This document shows, in pieces, positions 34,804-43,113 of a stretch of DNA of 64,000 nucleotides. The stretch covers positions 62,001-126,000 of the forward strand of contig JANQRX010000008.1 in assembly GCA_028284325.1 (NCBI GenBank). Reading direction: 5' to 3'. The stretch comes from Bauldia sp. (GTDB taxonomy: Bacteria; Pseudomonadota; Alphaproteobacteria; Rhizobiales; Kaistiaceae). Every line of letters begins with the position of its first letter. The first letter of the stretch is position 1. The notes beneath the pieces were generated by a model. That model searched no databases. It was given only the letters and a program-made list of their open reading frames with translations, and was not told where the DNA came from. The translations under genes and the position numbers were made by a program.

Positions 34804-36066
34804 TCAGTGGCCGTAGCCGCTGTTCTTCTCGATGTCCGCGTTGATCTCGTCGACCGCTGCGTCCAGCGTGTCGGCAACGTCGGCACCGTTGGCGATGTCA
34901 GCCAGAGCCTTTTCGAAGACCTTGGCCGCAACGACGTAGCCGGGCGTCACGGGACGCACGAGACCCTGATCGTTGCTCAGCCCGAAGAACACTTCCATCG
35001 GGCCGCCCGAACTGTAGTTCTTCGTCGCGGCTGCCGCGCTGGCGGTTGAGGGTGCGAGGCCGAGAGCGTCCGAGAACGCGGTCAGGTAGGCGTCCTGCGT
35101 TGCGAACTCGATGAACGCGGCCGCGCCGTCCGGATGCTCCGAGGCGGTCGACACCGCGAACTGCCACGAGGCGGCGCCGATGACGTTGCCGCTGCCGAAG
35201 TCCGGCGCCGGCAGGAAGACGAGATCGTCGACGCCGGCTTCGATCGTGGCCACACCGGACCAGTTGCCGTTCCAGCTGAAGGCGTAGTCGCCCTCGATGA
35301 AGCCGGTTTCGCGGTCAGCCGGATCCTGGCTGGTCCCGGGGACGTAGCCTCCGGTGAAGAGGTTCTGCCACCATTCGCCAAACGCGATCGCAGCGTCGCC
35401 GTTGAGCACCCCCTCGGCCGTCTTGTAGGTCGACCGATCGACAATATCGCCGCCGAAGCTCTGCAGGAACGGACTGAAGGCGTAGGGGTACCACTCACCG
35501 GTCCAGGCCATGCCCAGATCCAGGGCGTATTCGTAGTTGCCGCTGGCCTTGGCCGCGTCCAGGGCGGCCATGAACTCCTCGCCGGTCCACGGACTGTCGA
35601 GGGTCGGCGTCCGCAGACCCAATTCATCCAGCGTCGACTGCCGCGCGTAGAGCGCGACCGCCGCGTCCCAGAGACCGATCGAATACAGCTGCCCGTCCCA
35701 GATACCCTTCGTGCCCGGCAGGAAGTTGTCGAACTTGCTCTGGTCGATGGGCAGCGGCTGCAGATACCCCGCCCAGGCCCAGTTGGGCATGACGGGACCG
35801 TCCACGTCGACGATGTCGGGCAGGTTGCCGGCGAGCGCCGCGGCTACGACCGAGTCGTTGTAGCTCTCCTGCGGAAAGCTCTCGATCGAGACCGTCCAGT
35901 CGGACTGGCTGGCGTTGAAGTCGTCGATGATCTGACTGATGATCGCACTTTCGACCTCATTGCCGGCACCATGGTACCACATGGTGAGTTCGGTCTGCGC
36001 CAGCGCGGGAAGCGCTGTGGTGGCAAGCACAAGGCTCGAGGCCGCCACTAAGGCTGTCTTGATCAT
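34804..36066 (-). CDS. Sugar ABC transporter substrate-binding protein (family 1, MalE type)
   Basis: A 420-residue periplasmic binding protein. The signal peptide is residues 1-23, ending ALPALAQ. The mature start TELTMWYHGAGNEVESAIISQIIDDFNASQSDWTV is cut here only to show the family's opening block, with LAGNLPDIVDVDGP, FIEGDYAFSWNGNW and the C-terminal alpha-helical lobe following. The gene is second in its operon, 26 bases after the LacI stop. Downstream lies a UACG hairpin before the permease. The likely ligand is an oligosaccharide matching the hydrolase at 31780-32763. Confidence 0.92.
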   Translation of the reverse strand: MIKTALVAASSLVLATTALPALAQTELTMWYHGAGNEVESAIISQIIDDFNASQSDWTVSIESFPQESYNDSVVAAALAGNLPDIVDVDGPVMPNWAWAGYLQPLPIDQSKFDNFLPGTKGIWDGQLYSIGLWDAAVALYARQSTLDELGLRTPTLDSPWTGEEFMAALDAAKASGNYEYALDLGMAWTGEWYPYAFSPFLQSFGGDIVDRSTYKTAEGVLNGDAAIAFGEWWQNLFTGGYVPGTSQDPADRETGFIEGDYAFSWNGNWSGVATIEAGVDDLVFLPAPDFGSGNVIGAASWQFAVSTASEHPDGAAAFIEFATQDAYLTAFSDALGLAPSTASAAAATKNYSSGGPMEVFFGLSNDQGLVRPVTPGYVVAAKVFEKALADIANGADVADTLDAAVDEINADIEKNSGYGH

Positions 36067-36092
36067 GTTTCCTCACTATTGGGGATGTCTGT

Positions 36093-37160
36093 TCACCCCT
36101 GTTTGGCGCGACTCGTGAGATCAGTGACCGACTGGCGCCAGACAATCGGGCCACTGATAACGGACGTACTTGCGTCCGTCGCGGTGGGTGCACCGCGTAG
36201 TCTCGCAAGCAACACTTCAGCCGCCCGCTCGCCCATCTTGCGGTAGGGCAGGACGGCCGTTGTGAGCTGCGGGAAGAGGGTTTCGGAGATCAGCCGATGG
36301 TCGTCGAAACCGGCGACCGACATGTCGTCGGGGACGGCGATGCCGCGACTGCGGAAGATGCCGTAGAGCTGCAGCGCCATGCGGTCGTTGCCGCAGCAGA
36401 CGACGGTGGGGGGCGCGGGCAGCGATACCAGGCGATCGACCGCCGCGCTCACCAGTGACGCGTCATTGGCGTTGTCGTGGGGAAACTCAACATCGATCAC
36501 CAGGTCGGGGTCGTAGGCTATGCCGGCCTCGCGCAGCGCGTCCCGGTAGCCGTCGAGACGGAGCTTGTGGGCCACCAGTCCGACCGGCAGCGTGAGAAAC
36601 GCGATCCGCCTGTGTCCTGCCTTGAGGAGCTCGGCGACGAGCGCACGCTGGCCGCCGCGATCGTCGGGCAGGATGCAGGGCGTGCCCCCCCGATCAAAAC
36701 AGTTGACGAGGAGCAGGCCGTCGATCGCGCTCTGCTGCGTCAGGTCCACCTCGCGGTGGTGGTCGGCCACATAGATCAGCGCCTCGACCCGGTGTTGGGC
36801 GAAGGTCTGCGCCAGATCGGCGAAGTTGTCGGTCACGCCGCCGGAATCCGAGATGACCAGCGTGAAACCGGTATCGACGAACCGCCTCTGGATGCCCTGG
36901 ACGATCAGGACTTCCGGCAGGCCGGCGAGCTCGGGCGTCGTCTGGGCTCCGGAGATGGCGCCGGTGATGAGGCCGATGAGACCGGTCTTGCTGGAGCGCA
37001 TGGACCGTGCGGCGCGCAGGGGCGTGTACGACAGGTCCCCCATCGCGGTCAGAACGGCGTCCCGCGTCGAGTCCTTGACCGGAGCATCGCCGTTCATGAC
37101 ACGCGACACGGTTTTCGGAGAAACCCCTGCCTTTCGCGCCACATCGTAGATGGTCGCCAC
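36093..37160 (-). CDS. LacI-family transcriptional repressor
   Basis: A 355-residue regulator. Residues 1-60 form the LacI helix-turn-helix and hinge (TIYDVARKAGVSPKTVSRVMNG, then YTPLRAARSMRSSKTG). Residues 62-345 form the periplasmic-binding-protein-like effector domain with VCCGNDRMALQLYGIFRSRGIAVPDD-type motif near residue 260. Uniquely placed as first gene of its own operon, it lies just downstream of three operator palindromes at 37183-37226, so it should repress itself along with the sugar genes. The inducer is presumably the imported sugar or an intermediate. Confidence 0.93.
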   Translation of the reverse strand: MATIYDVARKAGVSPKTVSRVMNGDAPVKDSTRDAVLTAMGDLSYTPLRAARSMRSSKTGLIGLITGAISGAQTTPELAGLPEVLIVQGIQRRFVDTGFTLVISDSGGVTDNFADLAQTFAQHRVEALIYVADHHREVDLTQQSAIDGLLLVNCFDRGGTPCILPDDRGGQRALVAELLKAGHRRIAFLTLPVGLVAHKLRLDGYRDALREAGIAYDPDLVIDVEFPHDNANDASLVSAAVDRLVSLPAPPTVVCCGNDRMALQLYGIFRSRGIAVPDDMSVAGFDDHRLISETLFPQLTTAVLPYRKMGERAAEVLLARLRGAPTATDASTSVISGPIVWRQSVTDLTSRAKQG

Positions 37161-37182
37161 GTCGACCCCGTGTTTCGCTGCA

Positions 37183-37226
37183 ATGATATCGATATCATGA
37201 CATCGATATCATGACACTGATGTCAT
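37183..37226. promoter_or_regulatory. Three overlapping LacI-type operators with a 14-bp period
   Basis: ATGATATCGATATCAT (37183-37198) is a perfect palindrome with the central CG typical of LacI-family sites. ATGACATCGATATCAT (37197-37212) differs by one base. ATGACACTGATGTCAT (37211-37226) keeps ATGACA/TGTCAT arms. Each overlaps the next by two bases, giving three sites in 44 bp directly upstream of the lacI-type gene and of the divergent oxidase gene. Confidence 0.75.
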
Positions 37227-37308
37227 AACTGCGCGAACGCGCTCCGTCAACCACGACGAAGTCGATCGGCGGACTGGCGTTCGCGGACCGCACGCAGCAT
37301 GCTGCGGA

Positions 37309-38523
37309 TTGGCCCAGTCTTTACCGATTCACCCGACCAGCGTTGACGATGTGACGACAAATCCCTGGCGACTAAGCCACTGCCACAACTTCTCCGACTT
37401 CCGAAAGCTCGCGCAACGGCGGCTTCCGGGTCCCATTTTCAACTACATCGACGGCGCCGCCGACGACGAGACGACCTATCGGCGGAACACGTCGGCGTTC
37501 GACGCTTTCGATCTGGTGCCCAACGTCCTTCGCGGGGTGGAAAACGTCGACCTGTCGGTGACGGTCATGGGTCAGAGACTTGCCGTGCCGTTCTACTGTT
37601 CGCCCACGGCGTTGCAGCGGCTGTTCCACCACGACGGCGAACGCGCGGTTGCCGCCGCCGCGGACAAAGCCGAGACCATGTTCGGCGTGTCGTCGCTCGG
37701 TACCGTCAGTCTCGAAGAGCTGCGGCAGCGGCACGCCAACCCGCAAATCTACCAGTTCTACTTCCACAGGGACCGCGGTCTGAACCGCGCCATGATGCAA
37801 CGGGCCAAGGAAGCCGGCATCGACGTCATGATGCTGACGGTCGACTCGATCACAGGCGGCAACCGCGAGCGCGATCTCCGGACCGGCTTCTCCATCCCGT
37901 TCCGCCTGACCGTGGGCGGCATGCTGCAATTCGCGTTGAAGCCCCGCTGGGGACTCAACTACGTCACGCACGAGCCGTTCACGTTGCCGCAACTGGACGA
38001 CCACATCGACCTCGGCGGCGGGGCCGTCTCCATCGGGCGATACTTCACCGAGCTGCTCGACCCGTCCATGACCTGGGACGACGTCGCGGAGATGGTGGAC
38101 CTGTGGGACGGGCAGTTCTGCCTCAAGGGCGTCATGGCCGTTGAGGATGCGCGGCGGGCCGTGGACATCGGATGCACCGGCATCGTCCTGTCCAATCACG
38201 GCGGCCGCCAACTCGACGGATCGCGCACAGCCATCGACCAGCTCGCCGAGGTCGCCGACGCCGTCGGCGATGAGATCGACGTCATGATGGATGGCGGCAT
38301 CCAACGCGGCACACATGTCCTCAAGGCGCTATCGCTGGGCGCGAAGGCGGTTGGCCTTGGCAGAGGCTACCTGTTCCCGCTGGCCGCAGCGGGGCGCCGC
38401 GGCGTGGAGCGCGCACTCGGCCTTATGCGGACAGAAATCGAGCGCGACATGAAGCTCATGGGCTGCCGCTCGATCGATGAGCTTTCTCCCGCGAACATCA
38501 AGTTCAGAGAGCCCCATCGATAA
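37309..38523 (+). CDS. FMN-dependent alpha-hydroxy acid oxidase/dehydrogenase
   Basis: A 390- to 404-residue member of the lactate dehydrogenase (LldD), glycolate oxidase and lactate monooxygenase family. It shows GPIFNYIDGAADDE near the N-terminus, the FMN-contact segment PFYCSPTALQRLFHHDGE, and the catalytic His and Arg in LSNHGGRQLDG near residue 300, then VMMDGGIQRGTHVLKAL and GRGYLFPLA for phosphate binding. The annotated start is a TTG at 37309; a GTG at 37351 gives a more usual N-terminus, and neither has a good ribosome site. It diverges from the LacI operon and may share its operators. Confidence 0.9.
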   Translation: MAQSLPIHPTSVDDVTTNPWRLSHCHNFSDFRKLAQRRLPGPIFNYIDGAADDETTYRRNTSAFDAFDLVPNVLRGVENVDLSVTVMGQRLAVPFYCSPTALQRLFHHDGERAVAAAADKAETMFGVSSLGTVSLEELRQRHANPQIYQFYFHRDRGLNRAMMQRAKEAGIDVMMLTVDSITGGNRERDLRTGFSIPFRLTVGGMLQFALKPRWGLNYVTHEPFTLPQLDDHIDLGGGAVSIGRYFTELLDPSMTWDDVAEMVDLWDGQFCLKGVMAVEDARRAVDIGCTGIVLSNHGGRQLDGSRTAIDQLAEVADAVGDEIDVMMDGGIQRGTHVLKALSLGAKAVGLGRGYLFPLAAAGRRGVERALGLMRTEIERDMKLMGCRSIDELSPANIKFREPHR

Positions 38524-38654
38524 TCCCCGACGCCAATTCTTACCGAAAGCTAACGCAACGGGCGGCGACGCACGGCGTCCGGGCCCTATGTGGTTCGGCG
38601 TAGTGGCGCGCGCCGTCTCTCGCAGTGAGAGCCGGCCAACGCGAAAGGACGTCC

Positions 38655-40040
38655 ATGGTATCGGCGATCAACTCTCCGTTTCGCATCTTCCTGGTTGCGT
38701 CGTTCGTAACGCTTTCCCTGGTCTGGTTCGGCCCTCCAAGGGCCGCGGAGGCGGCAGCGCTGCCGGACCATGTGATCGAGCAGTTCGGCCAGCCGCCTGC
38801 GGTGCCCGACGGCCCGCTGTCCGAGGCGTTGCGGTCCGCCATTCAGACAGCCTTTGTCGACGCCGTGGCGCAATCGTCCTGGGGGCAAGTTCAGAACGCC
38901 GCATTGGACGAGATCGCTGCGTCAAAGGACCCGCGGATTGTCTGGATCATCGCCGATCTGATGCGCTTCGTCTCCTCGCCGCAGTTGAGCGCGGTCCTGG
39001 CCGATACCGCTTCGCAACTGCTGGAGAAGGACCTGCCGCCCCAGAATCGCTGGGGCGTCGTTACCGATCATCTCATAGCCTGGGACATCCCCGCGCCCCC
39101 GGATTACCTGCCGGTCAAGCGCGCGATCTTCACCAGCATCGTGCCCGGCTGGGACAGGATCTTCGTCGAAGGCGAGATCGACTGGCGGCTCGTGTCATGG
39201 GGTGGCGTGCTGATCGACGATCGCGCCTACGACACGACAGATGTGCGGTGCAACTGCATCCCCGCAGCCGACAACCCGGACGTGAGCACCGCCGAAGAGG
39301 CCACCTGGCTCAAGGATGAAGACATCGTCTTCGGCATCGGGGTGAACGGCGAATATCGCGCCTATCCCCGGCGCATCATGGAAGTGCGCGAGATGGTCAA
39401 CGATACCCTGGGCGGACGCCATCTCGGCATCCCCTACTGCACCCTGTGCGGCGCGGCCCAGGCCTACTTCACCGATGAGCTGCCCGACGGCATCGAGCGG
39501 CCCGTCCTGCGCACCTCGGGGCTGCTCATTCGCTCCAACAAGGTGATGTACGACGTCAACACGTTCTCGGTGTTCGATACGTTTCTCGGCAAAGCCGTCA
39601 CCGGGCTCCTTGCGGAGAAGAACCTGCAACTGAAGCAGGCCAGTGTCGTGACCACCGACTGGGGGACGTGGAAGAAGGCCCACCCCGAGACGACCGTGCT
39701 GGTGGAGGCGCTGGCGCTTGGTCGCGATTTCGACTTCCGCAACGGCCGCGATGCCGACGGTCCGATCTTTCCGGTCGGCGACGTCGATCCGCGTCTGCCG
39801 GTCCACGAGGACGTCATCGGTGTCGTCACCGCGTCAGGCAAGCCGGTCGCGTTCCAGCGGAGCAAGGCGTTCCTGGCCCTGAAGGACGGCAACGAGGTCG
39901 CCTTCGAGAACGTGCGCCTGAAGCTCGATGCCGGTGGCATCAGGGCCGTCGATGCCGACGGCGCCGATCTCGGCAGCCACCAGGCGTTCTGGTTCGCCTG
40001 GTCGCAGTTCCACCCGCAAACCGCGCTGTGGTCGGGGTAG
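38655..40040 (+). CDS. DUF3179 domain-containing exported protein
   Basis: A 461-residue protein. Residues 1-32 look like a signal peptide (FRIFLVASFVTLSLVWFG, then AAEAAAL). The DUF3179 domain starts near residue 205 with DEDIVFGIGVNGEYRAYPRRIM and contains the conserved GIPYCTLCGAAQAYF, whose two cysteines are the family's most constant feature. AAGGA lies six bases before the ATG at 38655. DUF3179 proteins have no firm function. It stands alone, converging on the aldo/keto reductase with a 7-bp gap. Confidence 0.8.
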   Translation: MVSAINSPFRIFLVASFVTLSLVWFGPPRAAEAAALPDHVIEQFGQPPAVPDGPLSEALRSAIQTAFVDAVAQSSWGQVQNAALDEIAASKDPRIVWIIADLMRFVSSPQLSAVLADTASQLLEKDLPPQNRWGVVTDHLIAWDIPAPPDYLPVKRAIFTSIVPGWDRIFVEGEIDWRLVSWGGVLIDDRAYDTTDVRCNCIPAADNPDVSTAEEATWLKDEDIVFGIGVNGEYRAYPRRIMEVREMVNDTLGGRHLGIPYCTLCGAAQAYFTDELPDGIERPVLRTSGLLIRSNKVMYDVNTFSVFDTFLGKAVTGLLAEKNLQLKQASVVTTDWGTWKKAHPETTVLVEALALGRDFDFRNGRDADGPIFPVGDVDPRLPVHEDVIGVVTASGKPVAFQRSKAFLALKDGNEVAFENVRLKLDAGGIRAVDADGADLGSHQAFWFAWSQFHPQTALWSG

Positions 40041-40047
40041 GGCCCGA

Positions 40048-41103
40048 TCAGGACGCGGGTGCCTCGGTGTTGAGATTGTATTTGATGATGCGGCCATGGC
40101 GGCCGTCGCGGTCGCGCTCCAGGCCGTAGACATCGCCCGCGAGCGGCCGCATGTCGGACCGCGCCGCCTCGATAACGGATCGATCGTCGTCGGTGAGACG
40201 CAGCGCGCCGATCCTGAGGTTGGCCTCCAGATGGTCGCGATGGCGGGCGCCGACGATCACCGCCGCGACATGCGGCAGGTCGAGCACGAAGCGGCTGGCC
40301 ACGGTCGCGATGTCGCTGTCGTGGCGGTCGGCGACCTGCCGCAGCGTCGACAGGAGCGCCTGGAACGGCTCCCAGCCGCCCCGGTCGTCGATGATGAGCT
40401 TGTATTTGGTGAGCGACCGGTTCTCCAGCGGCTCGGTCGGCTCGGCCTGACCCAGCCAGCGATCCGACAGGAACCCGCCCGCGACGGTGCCGTAGCACAG
40501 GAGCTTGAAGCCCAGTTCGCCCGCCGCGTCGCTGATCGCGCCCGCGGGGCGGTCGTCGATCACCGAGTACTGGAGCTGTGCGGTCACGGCCTGAAAACCC
40601 TCGGCCGCAAGGTCCCGTGTGTGCTGCGCGTCGAAGTTGGTCGCGCCAAGATTCTCGATCTTTCCCGCGCCTCGCAGATCGGCAAGCCAACGCGCTGCGT
40701 CGCGCCAGCGCGGCTTGTCGTAGTCCCACCAATGGAACTGAACCAGATCCAGCCGCTCGGCCCTCAGCCGCTTCAGCGACGTGTCGACGATCGCCTCGAT
40801 GTCGCTGCGCTGCAGGCGGTCGAGCATCGCAAGGTCCGGCACGCACTTGGTGTGCACGCGGACGCCATCGAGCGCGCCCTGCCCGTGGAGCTCGGCCCAG
40901 CGCGCGCGAAAATCCCCCATGATCGCCTCGACGCCGGTGTAGATGTCGGCACAGTCGAACGTCGTGATCCCGGCTTCCGCCGTCGCCATGAGATCGGCGA
41001 TCGTGGCGTCGCGGTCGACATCGCCGTGGCCGCCGGCAAGCTGCCAGCCGCCGCGGATGACGCGCGAAATCCGGTAGCCGGGGGCGAGGTCGATCTGCTC
41101 CAT
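40048..41103 (-). CDS. Aldo/keto reductase
   Basis: A 351-residue NADPH-dependent TIM-barrel reductase. The catalytic tetrad is visible: Asp and Tyr in TFDCADIYTGVE near residue 50, Lys in RVHTKCVPD and His in LVQFHWWDYD. A C-terminal block ALRLTDDDRSVIEAA closes the cofactor pocket. The ATG at 41103 shares its first base with the stop of the small upstream gene. It ends the 11-gene locus III operon and may reduce a carbonyl produced by the hydrolases. Confidence 0.9.
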   Translation of the reverse strand: MEQIDLAPGYRISRVIRGGWQLAGGHGDVDRDATIADLMATAEAGITTFDCADIYTGVEAIMGDFRARWAELHGQGALDGVRVHTKCVPDLAMLDRLQRSDIEAIVDTSLKRLRAERLDLVQFHWWDYDKPRWRDAARWLADLRGAGKIENLGATNFDAQHTRDLAAEGFQAVTAQLQYSVIDDRPAGAISDAAGELGFKLLCYGTVAGGFLSDRWLGQAEPTEPLENRSLTKYKLIIDDRGGWEPFQALLSTLRQVADRHDSDIATVASRFVLDLPHVAAVIVGARHRDHLEANLRIGALRLTDDDRSVIEAARSDMRPLAGDVYGLERDRDGRHGRIIKYNLNTEAPAS

Positions 41104-41447
41104 CAGGCACCGTCGTCCTTGAGCGGCACGGCGGTCGTCTCCGCGTGGCTGAAGGTCCGTTTGCCGAGCCGTGTTATGCGAAAGCGCGAGGGACAGTTGG
41201 GGTCTGGACACGCGACCTCGGCGTCGGTGGTCATCCAGTCGTTGGGGTCCGTCGCCCGCTGCTTCGCCGGCAGCAGGGGCATCAGCGCCGCCAGCGAATA
41301 GATGGAGAACCCCTGCCCCGGCGGCAGGTGGAGCATTTCGCCGCGCAGTTCAAACCAGTCGCCGGGTTGGCCGCAATAGGTCCGCGCGCCTTCCGGCGCC
41401 ACGATCTCAACGCGCAGGTCGTACAGTTCAAACGTGTCGTCAGGCAT
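41103..41447 (-). CDS. Small TIGR04076-like protein
   Basis: A 114-residue acidic soluble protein. FELYDLRVEIVAPEGARTYCGQPGDWFEL at the N-terminus and a later CPDPNCPSRFRI pair of cysteines resemble TIGR04076, a small family of unknown function often found beside oxidoreductases; I place it there by pattern only. AGGGAGAGCGAGC precedes the ATG at 41447. It overlaps the end of the preceding hyuB by 8 bp and the start of the reductase by 1, so it belongs to the operon. No function is assigned. Confidence 0.6.
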   Translation of the reverse strand: MPDDTFELYDLRVEIVAPEGARTYCGQPGDWFELRGEMLHLPPGQGFSIYSLAALMPLLPAKQRATDPNDWMTTDAEVACPDPNCPSRFRITRLGKRTFSHAETTAVPLKDDGA

Positions 41448-43113
41448 GCTCGCTCTCCCTACGAGATGGCGTCGGCACCGGCTCGCCGAGCAGCCCGTCC
41501 AGCCGATCCTCCTCGACGCTGACGGGGTCACGCTCGCTCGCCGGCCCGAAGCCGGCACCACCGGCGGTCTCGACGCGCACGCGGTCGCCGGCTTCCACCT
41601 CGATCCGCGCGGTCCCGACGGAGCGCTCGCGTTCGGTGCCCGGAAACAGGACGAAACGCGACGGCTCGGGCGTGTCGCCGCCGGCAATCGACCAAGGTCG
41701 TGTGCGCGTCTTCTTGGCGATGCTCAGGAACTCGCCCGGACCGGTGAACGTGATGTCGCGCGTGAGCCCCGGTCCGCCGCGGTAACGTCCGGCGCCGAAA
41801 CTGCCAGGACGAAGCTCGCAGGAGTCCACCCGCATCGCGGTTCGTGCCTCCAGAACCTCGACCGGCGTGTTGCGCACGATCGACTGGCTGAGGTGACTGC
41901 CGGCAAGCCGGCCGTCGTGGCGCGCCGTCGCACCCCAGCCGACGCTCTCGTTGTTGGAGAGCGCGAACATCTCGCCCGTGTCGGGATGGCGGCCGATCAT
42001 CATGAAGCCCGGCACGTCGCCGCCGGAGGAAGCCTGCACGCGATCGGGCATGCCCTTCGACAGGGCGGCGAAGACCAGCTCCAGCGCGACGATCCCGGTC
42101 CATTGGGTGAAGGTCGCCATGGGATAGGTGGCGTGAAACAGCGAGCCGGGCGTCGCTTCCACCCGGAGCGGGCGCATGTGGCCGGCATTGGTCGGCTCGA
42201 ACGGCGAGGTCAGCGCCTTGAACGCGACCTTGGCCGTGGCGATGGTCGAGCCGAGCGGCAGGTTGACCGGCCCGCGCGCCGCCGGCCCGTCGAAGGTCAT
42301 CGTCATGCGGCCGGCCGCGTGGCGCACCGTCACGGCCATCGGGATGGGCGTTGTGTCGAGGCCGTCGCCTTCGAGCTCGTCCTCCGCCGTCCACTCGCCT
42401 TCCGGCAGGCGTTCGAGCGCGCGCCGGGACACCGTCTCGCCCTGGGCGACGAAGGCGGCGATACCGGCATTAATCGTCGCCGGCCCGAAGCGGCGAAGCA
42501 GCGCGTGCAGGCGCGTCTCACCGACGGCGATGGCGGCGAGTTGCGCATGGATGTCGCCCATGAGTTGGTCGGGCAGGCGGGAGTTGAAGCGGATGAGTTC
42601 GACGAGTTCGCGATCGAGCTCTCCCGCCTTCACCAGCCTGACCGCCGGCAGGATCAGACCCTCCTGATGCACGTCGGTGGAGTCGATCACGTAGCCCGGA
42701 TCCTTGGCGCCGAGATCGATCCAGTGGGCGCGCAGACACAGATAGGCAAACGGCCCCGCCTCTCCCTGCCCGTCCGGCGCGAACACCGGCGCCAGCATGG
42801 TGGTGTCGTAGGTGTGGGCGGCATTCCAGTAAGGGTAGTTGGCGACGACGACATCGCCGGGCCGCAGGCCTGCGGCGCCGATCCTCTCCAGCACCTTGGG
42901 GACCGCATAGTCGTTGGCGCCGAGAAAACGCGTCAGACCCGGCGCCTCGGCAATCAGATCGGCGTTGGCGTCATAGATGGAGATGCCGAAATCGCGCACG
43001 TCGTAGATGACGGGACTGAAGGCTGTCCGCATCAGGGTCGCCCGCATCTCCTCGGCGACGCCCAGCAGGTAGCCGCGCATGATCTCGGCGAGCCCGCCGT
43101 CAACCGTCGTCAT
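41440..43113 (-). CDS. hyuB: Hydantoinase/oxoprolinase family subunit B, second copy (locus III)
   Basis: A 557-residue B subunit and tandem paralogue of the gene just upstream (shared blocks include EAPGLTRFLGAND against EAPGLTFFLGAND, NYPYWNAAHTYDTT, DLGAKDPGYVIDSTD and IRFNSRLPD). It differs from loci I and II: NDPWLASGHLLDI becomes NYPYWNAAHTYDTT and HHLDMGGR becomes AHWIDLGAKD, so the metal-site residues are rearranged. The C-terminus has TAGGAGFGPASERDP. The start ATG at 43113 overlaps the upstream stop by 14 bp. A longer frame to 43155 has no homology. Confidence 0.9.
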   Translation of the reverse strand: MTTVDGGLAEIMRGYLLGVAEEMRATLMRTAFSPVIYDVRDFGISIYDANADLIAEAPGLTRFLGANDYAVPKVLERIGAAGLRPGDVVVANYPYWNAAHTYDTTMLAPVFAPDGQGEAGPFAYLCLRAHWIDLGAKDPGYVIDSTDVHQEGLILPAVRLVKAGELDRELVELIRFNSRLPDQLMGDIHAQLAAIAVGETRLHALLRRFGPATINAGIAAFVAQGETVSRRALERLPEGEWTAEDELEGDGLDTTPIPMAVTVRHAAGRMTMTFDGPAARGPVNLPLGSTIATAKVAFKALTSPFEPTNAGHMRPLRVEATPGSLFHATYPMATFTQWTGIVALELVFAALSKGMPDRVQASSGGDVPGFMMIGRHPDTGEMFALSNNESVGWGATARHDGRLAGSHLSQSIVRNTPVEVLEARTAMRVDSCELRPGSFGAGRYRGGPGLTRDITFTGPGEFLSIAKKTRTRPWSIAGGDTPEPSRFVLFPGTERERSVGTARIEVEAGDRVRVETAGGAGFGPASERDPVSVEEDRLDGLLGEPVPTPSRRESEHA

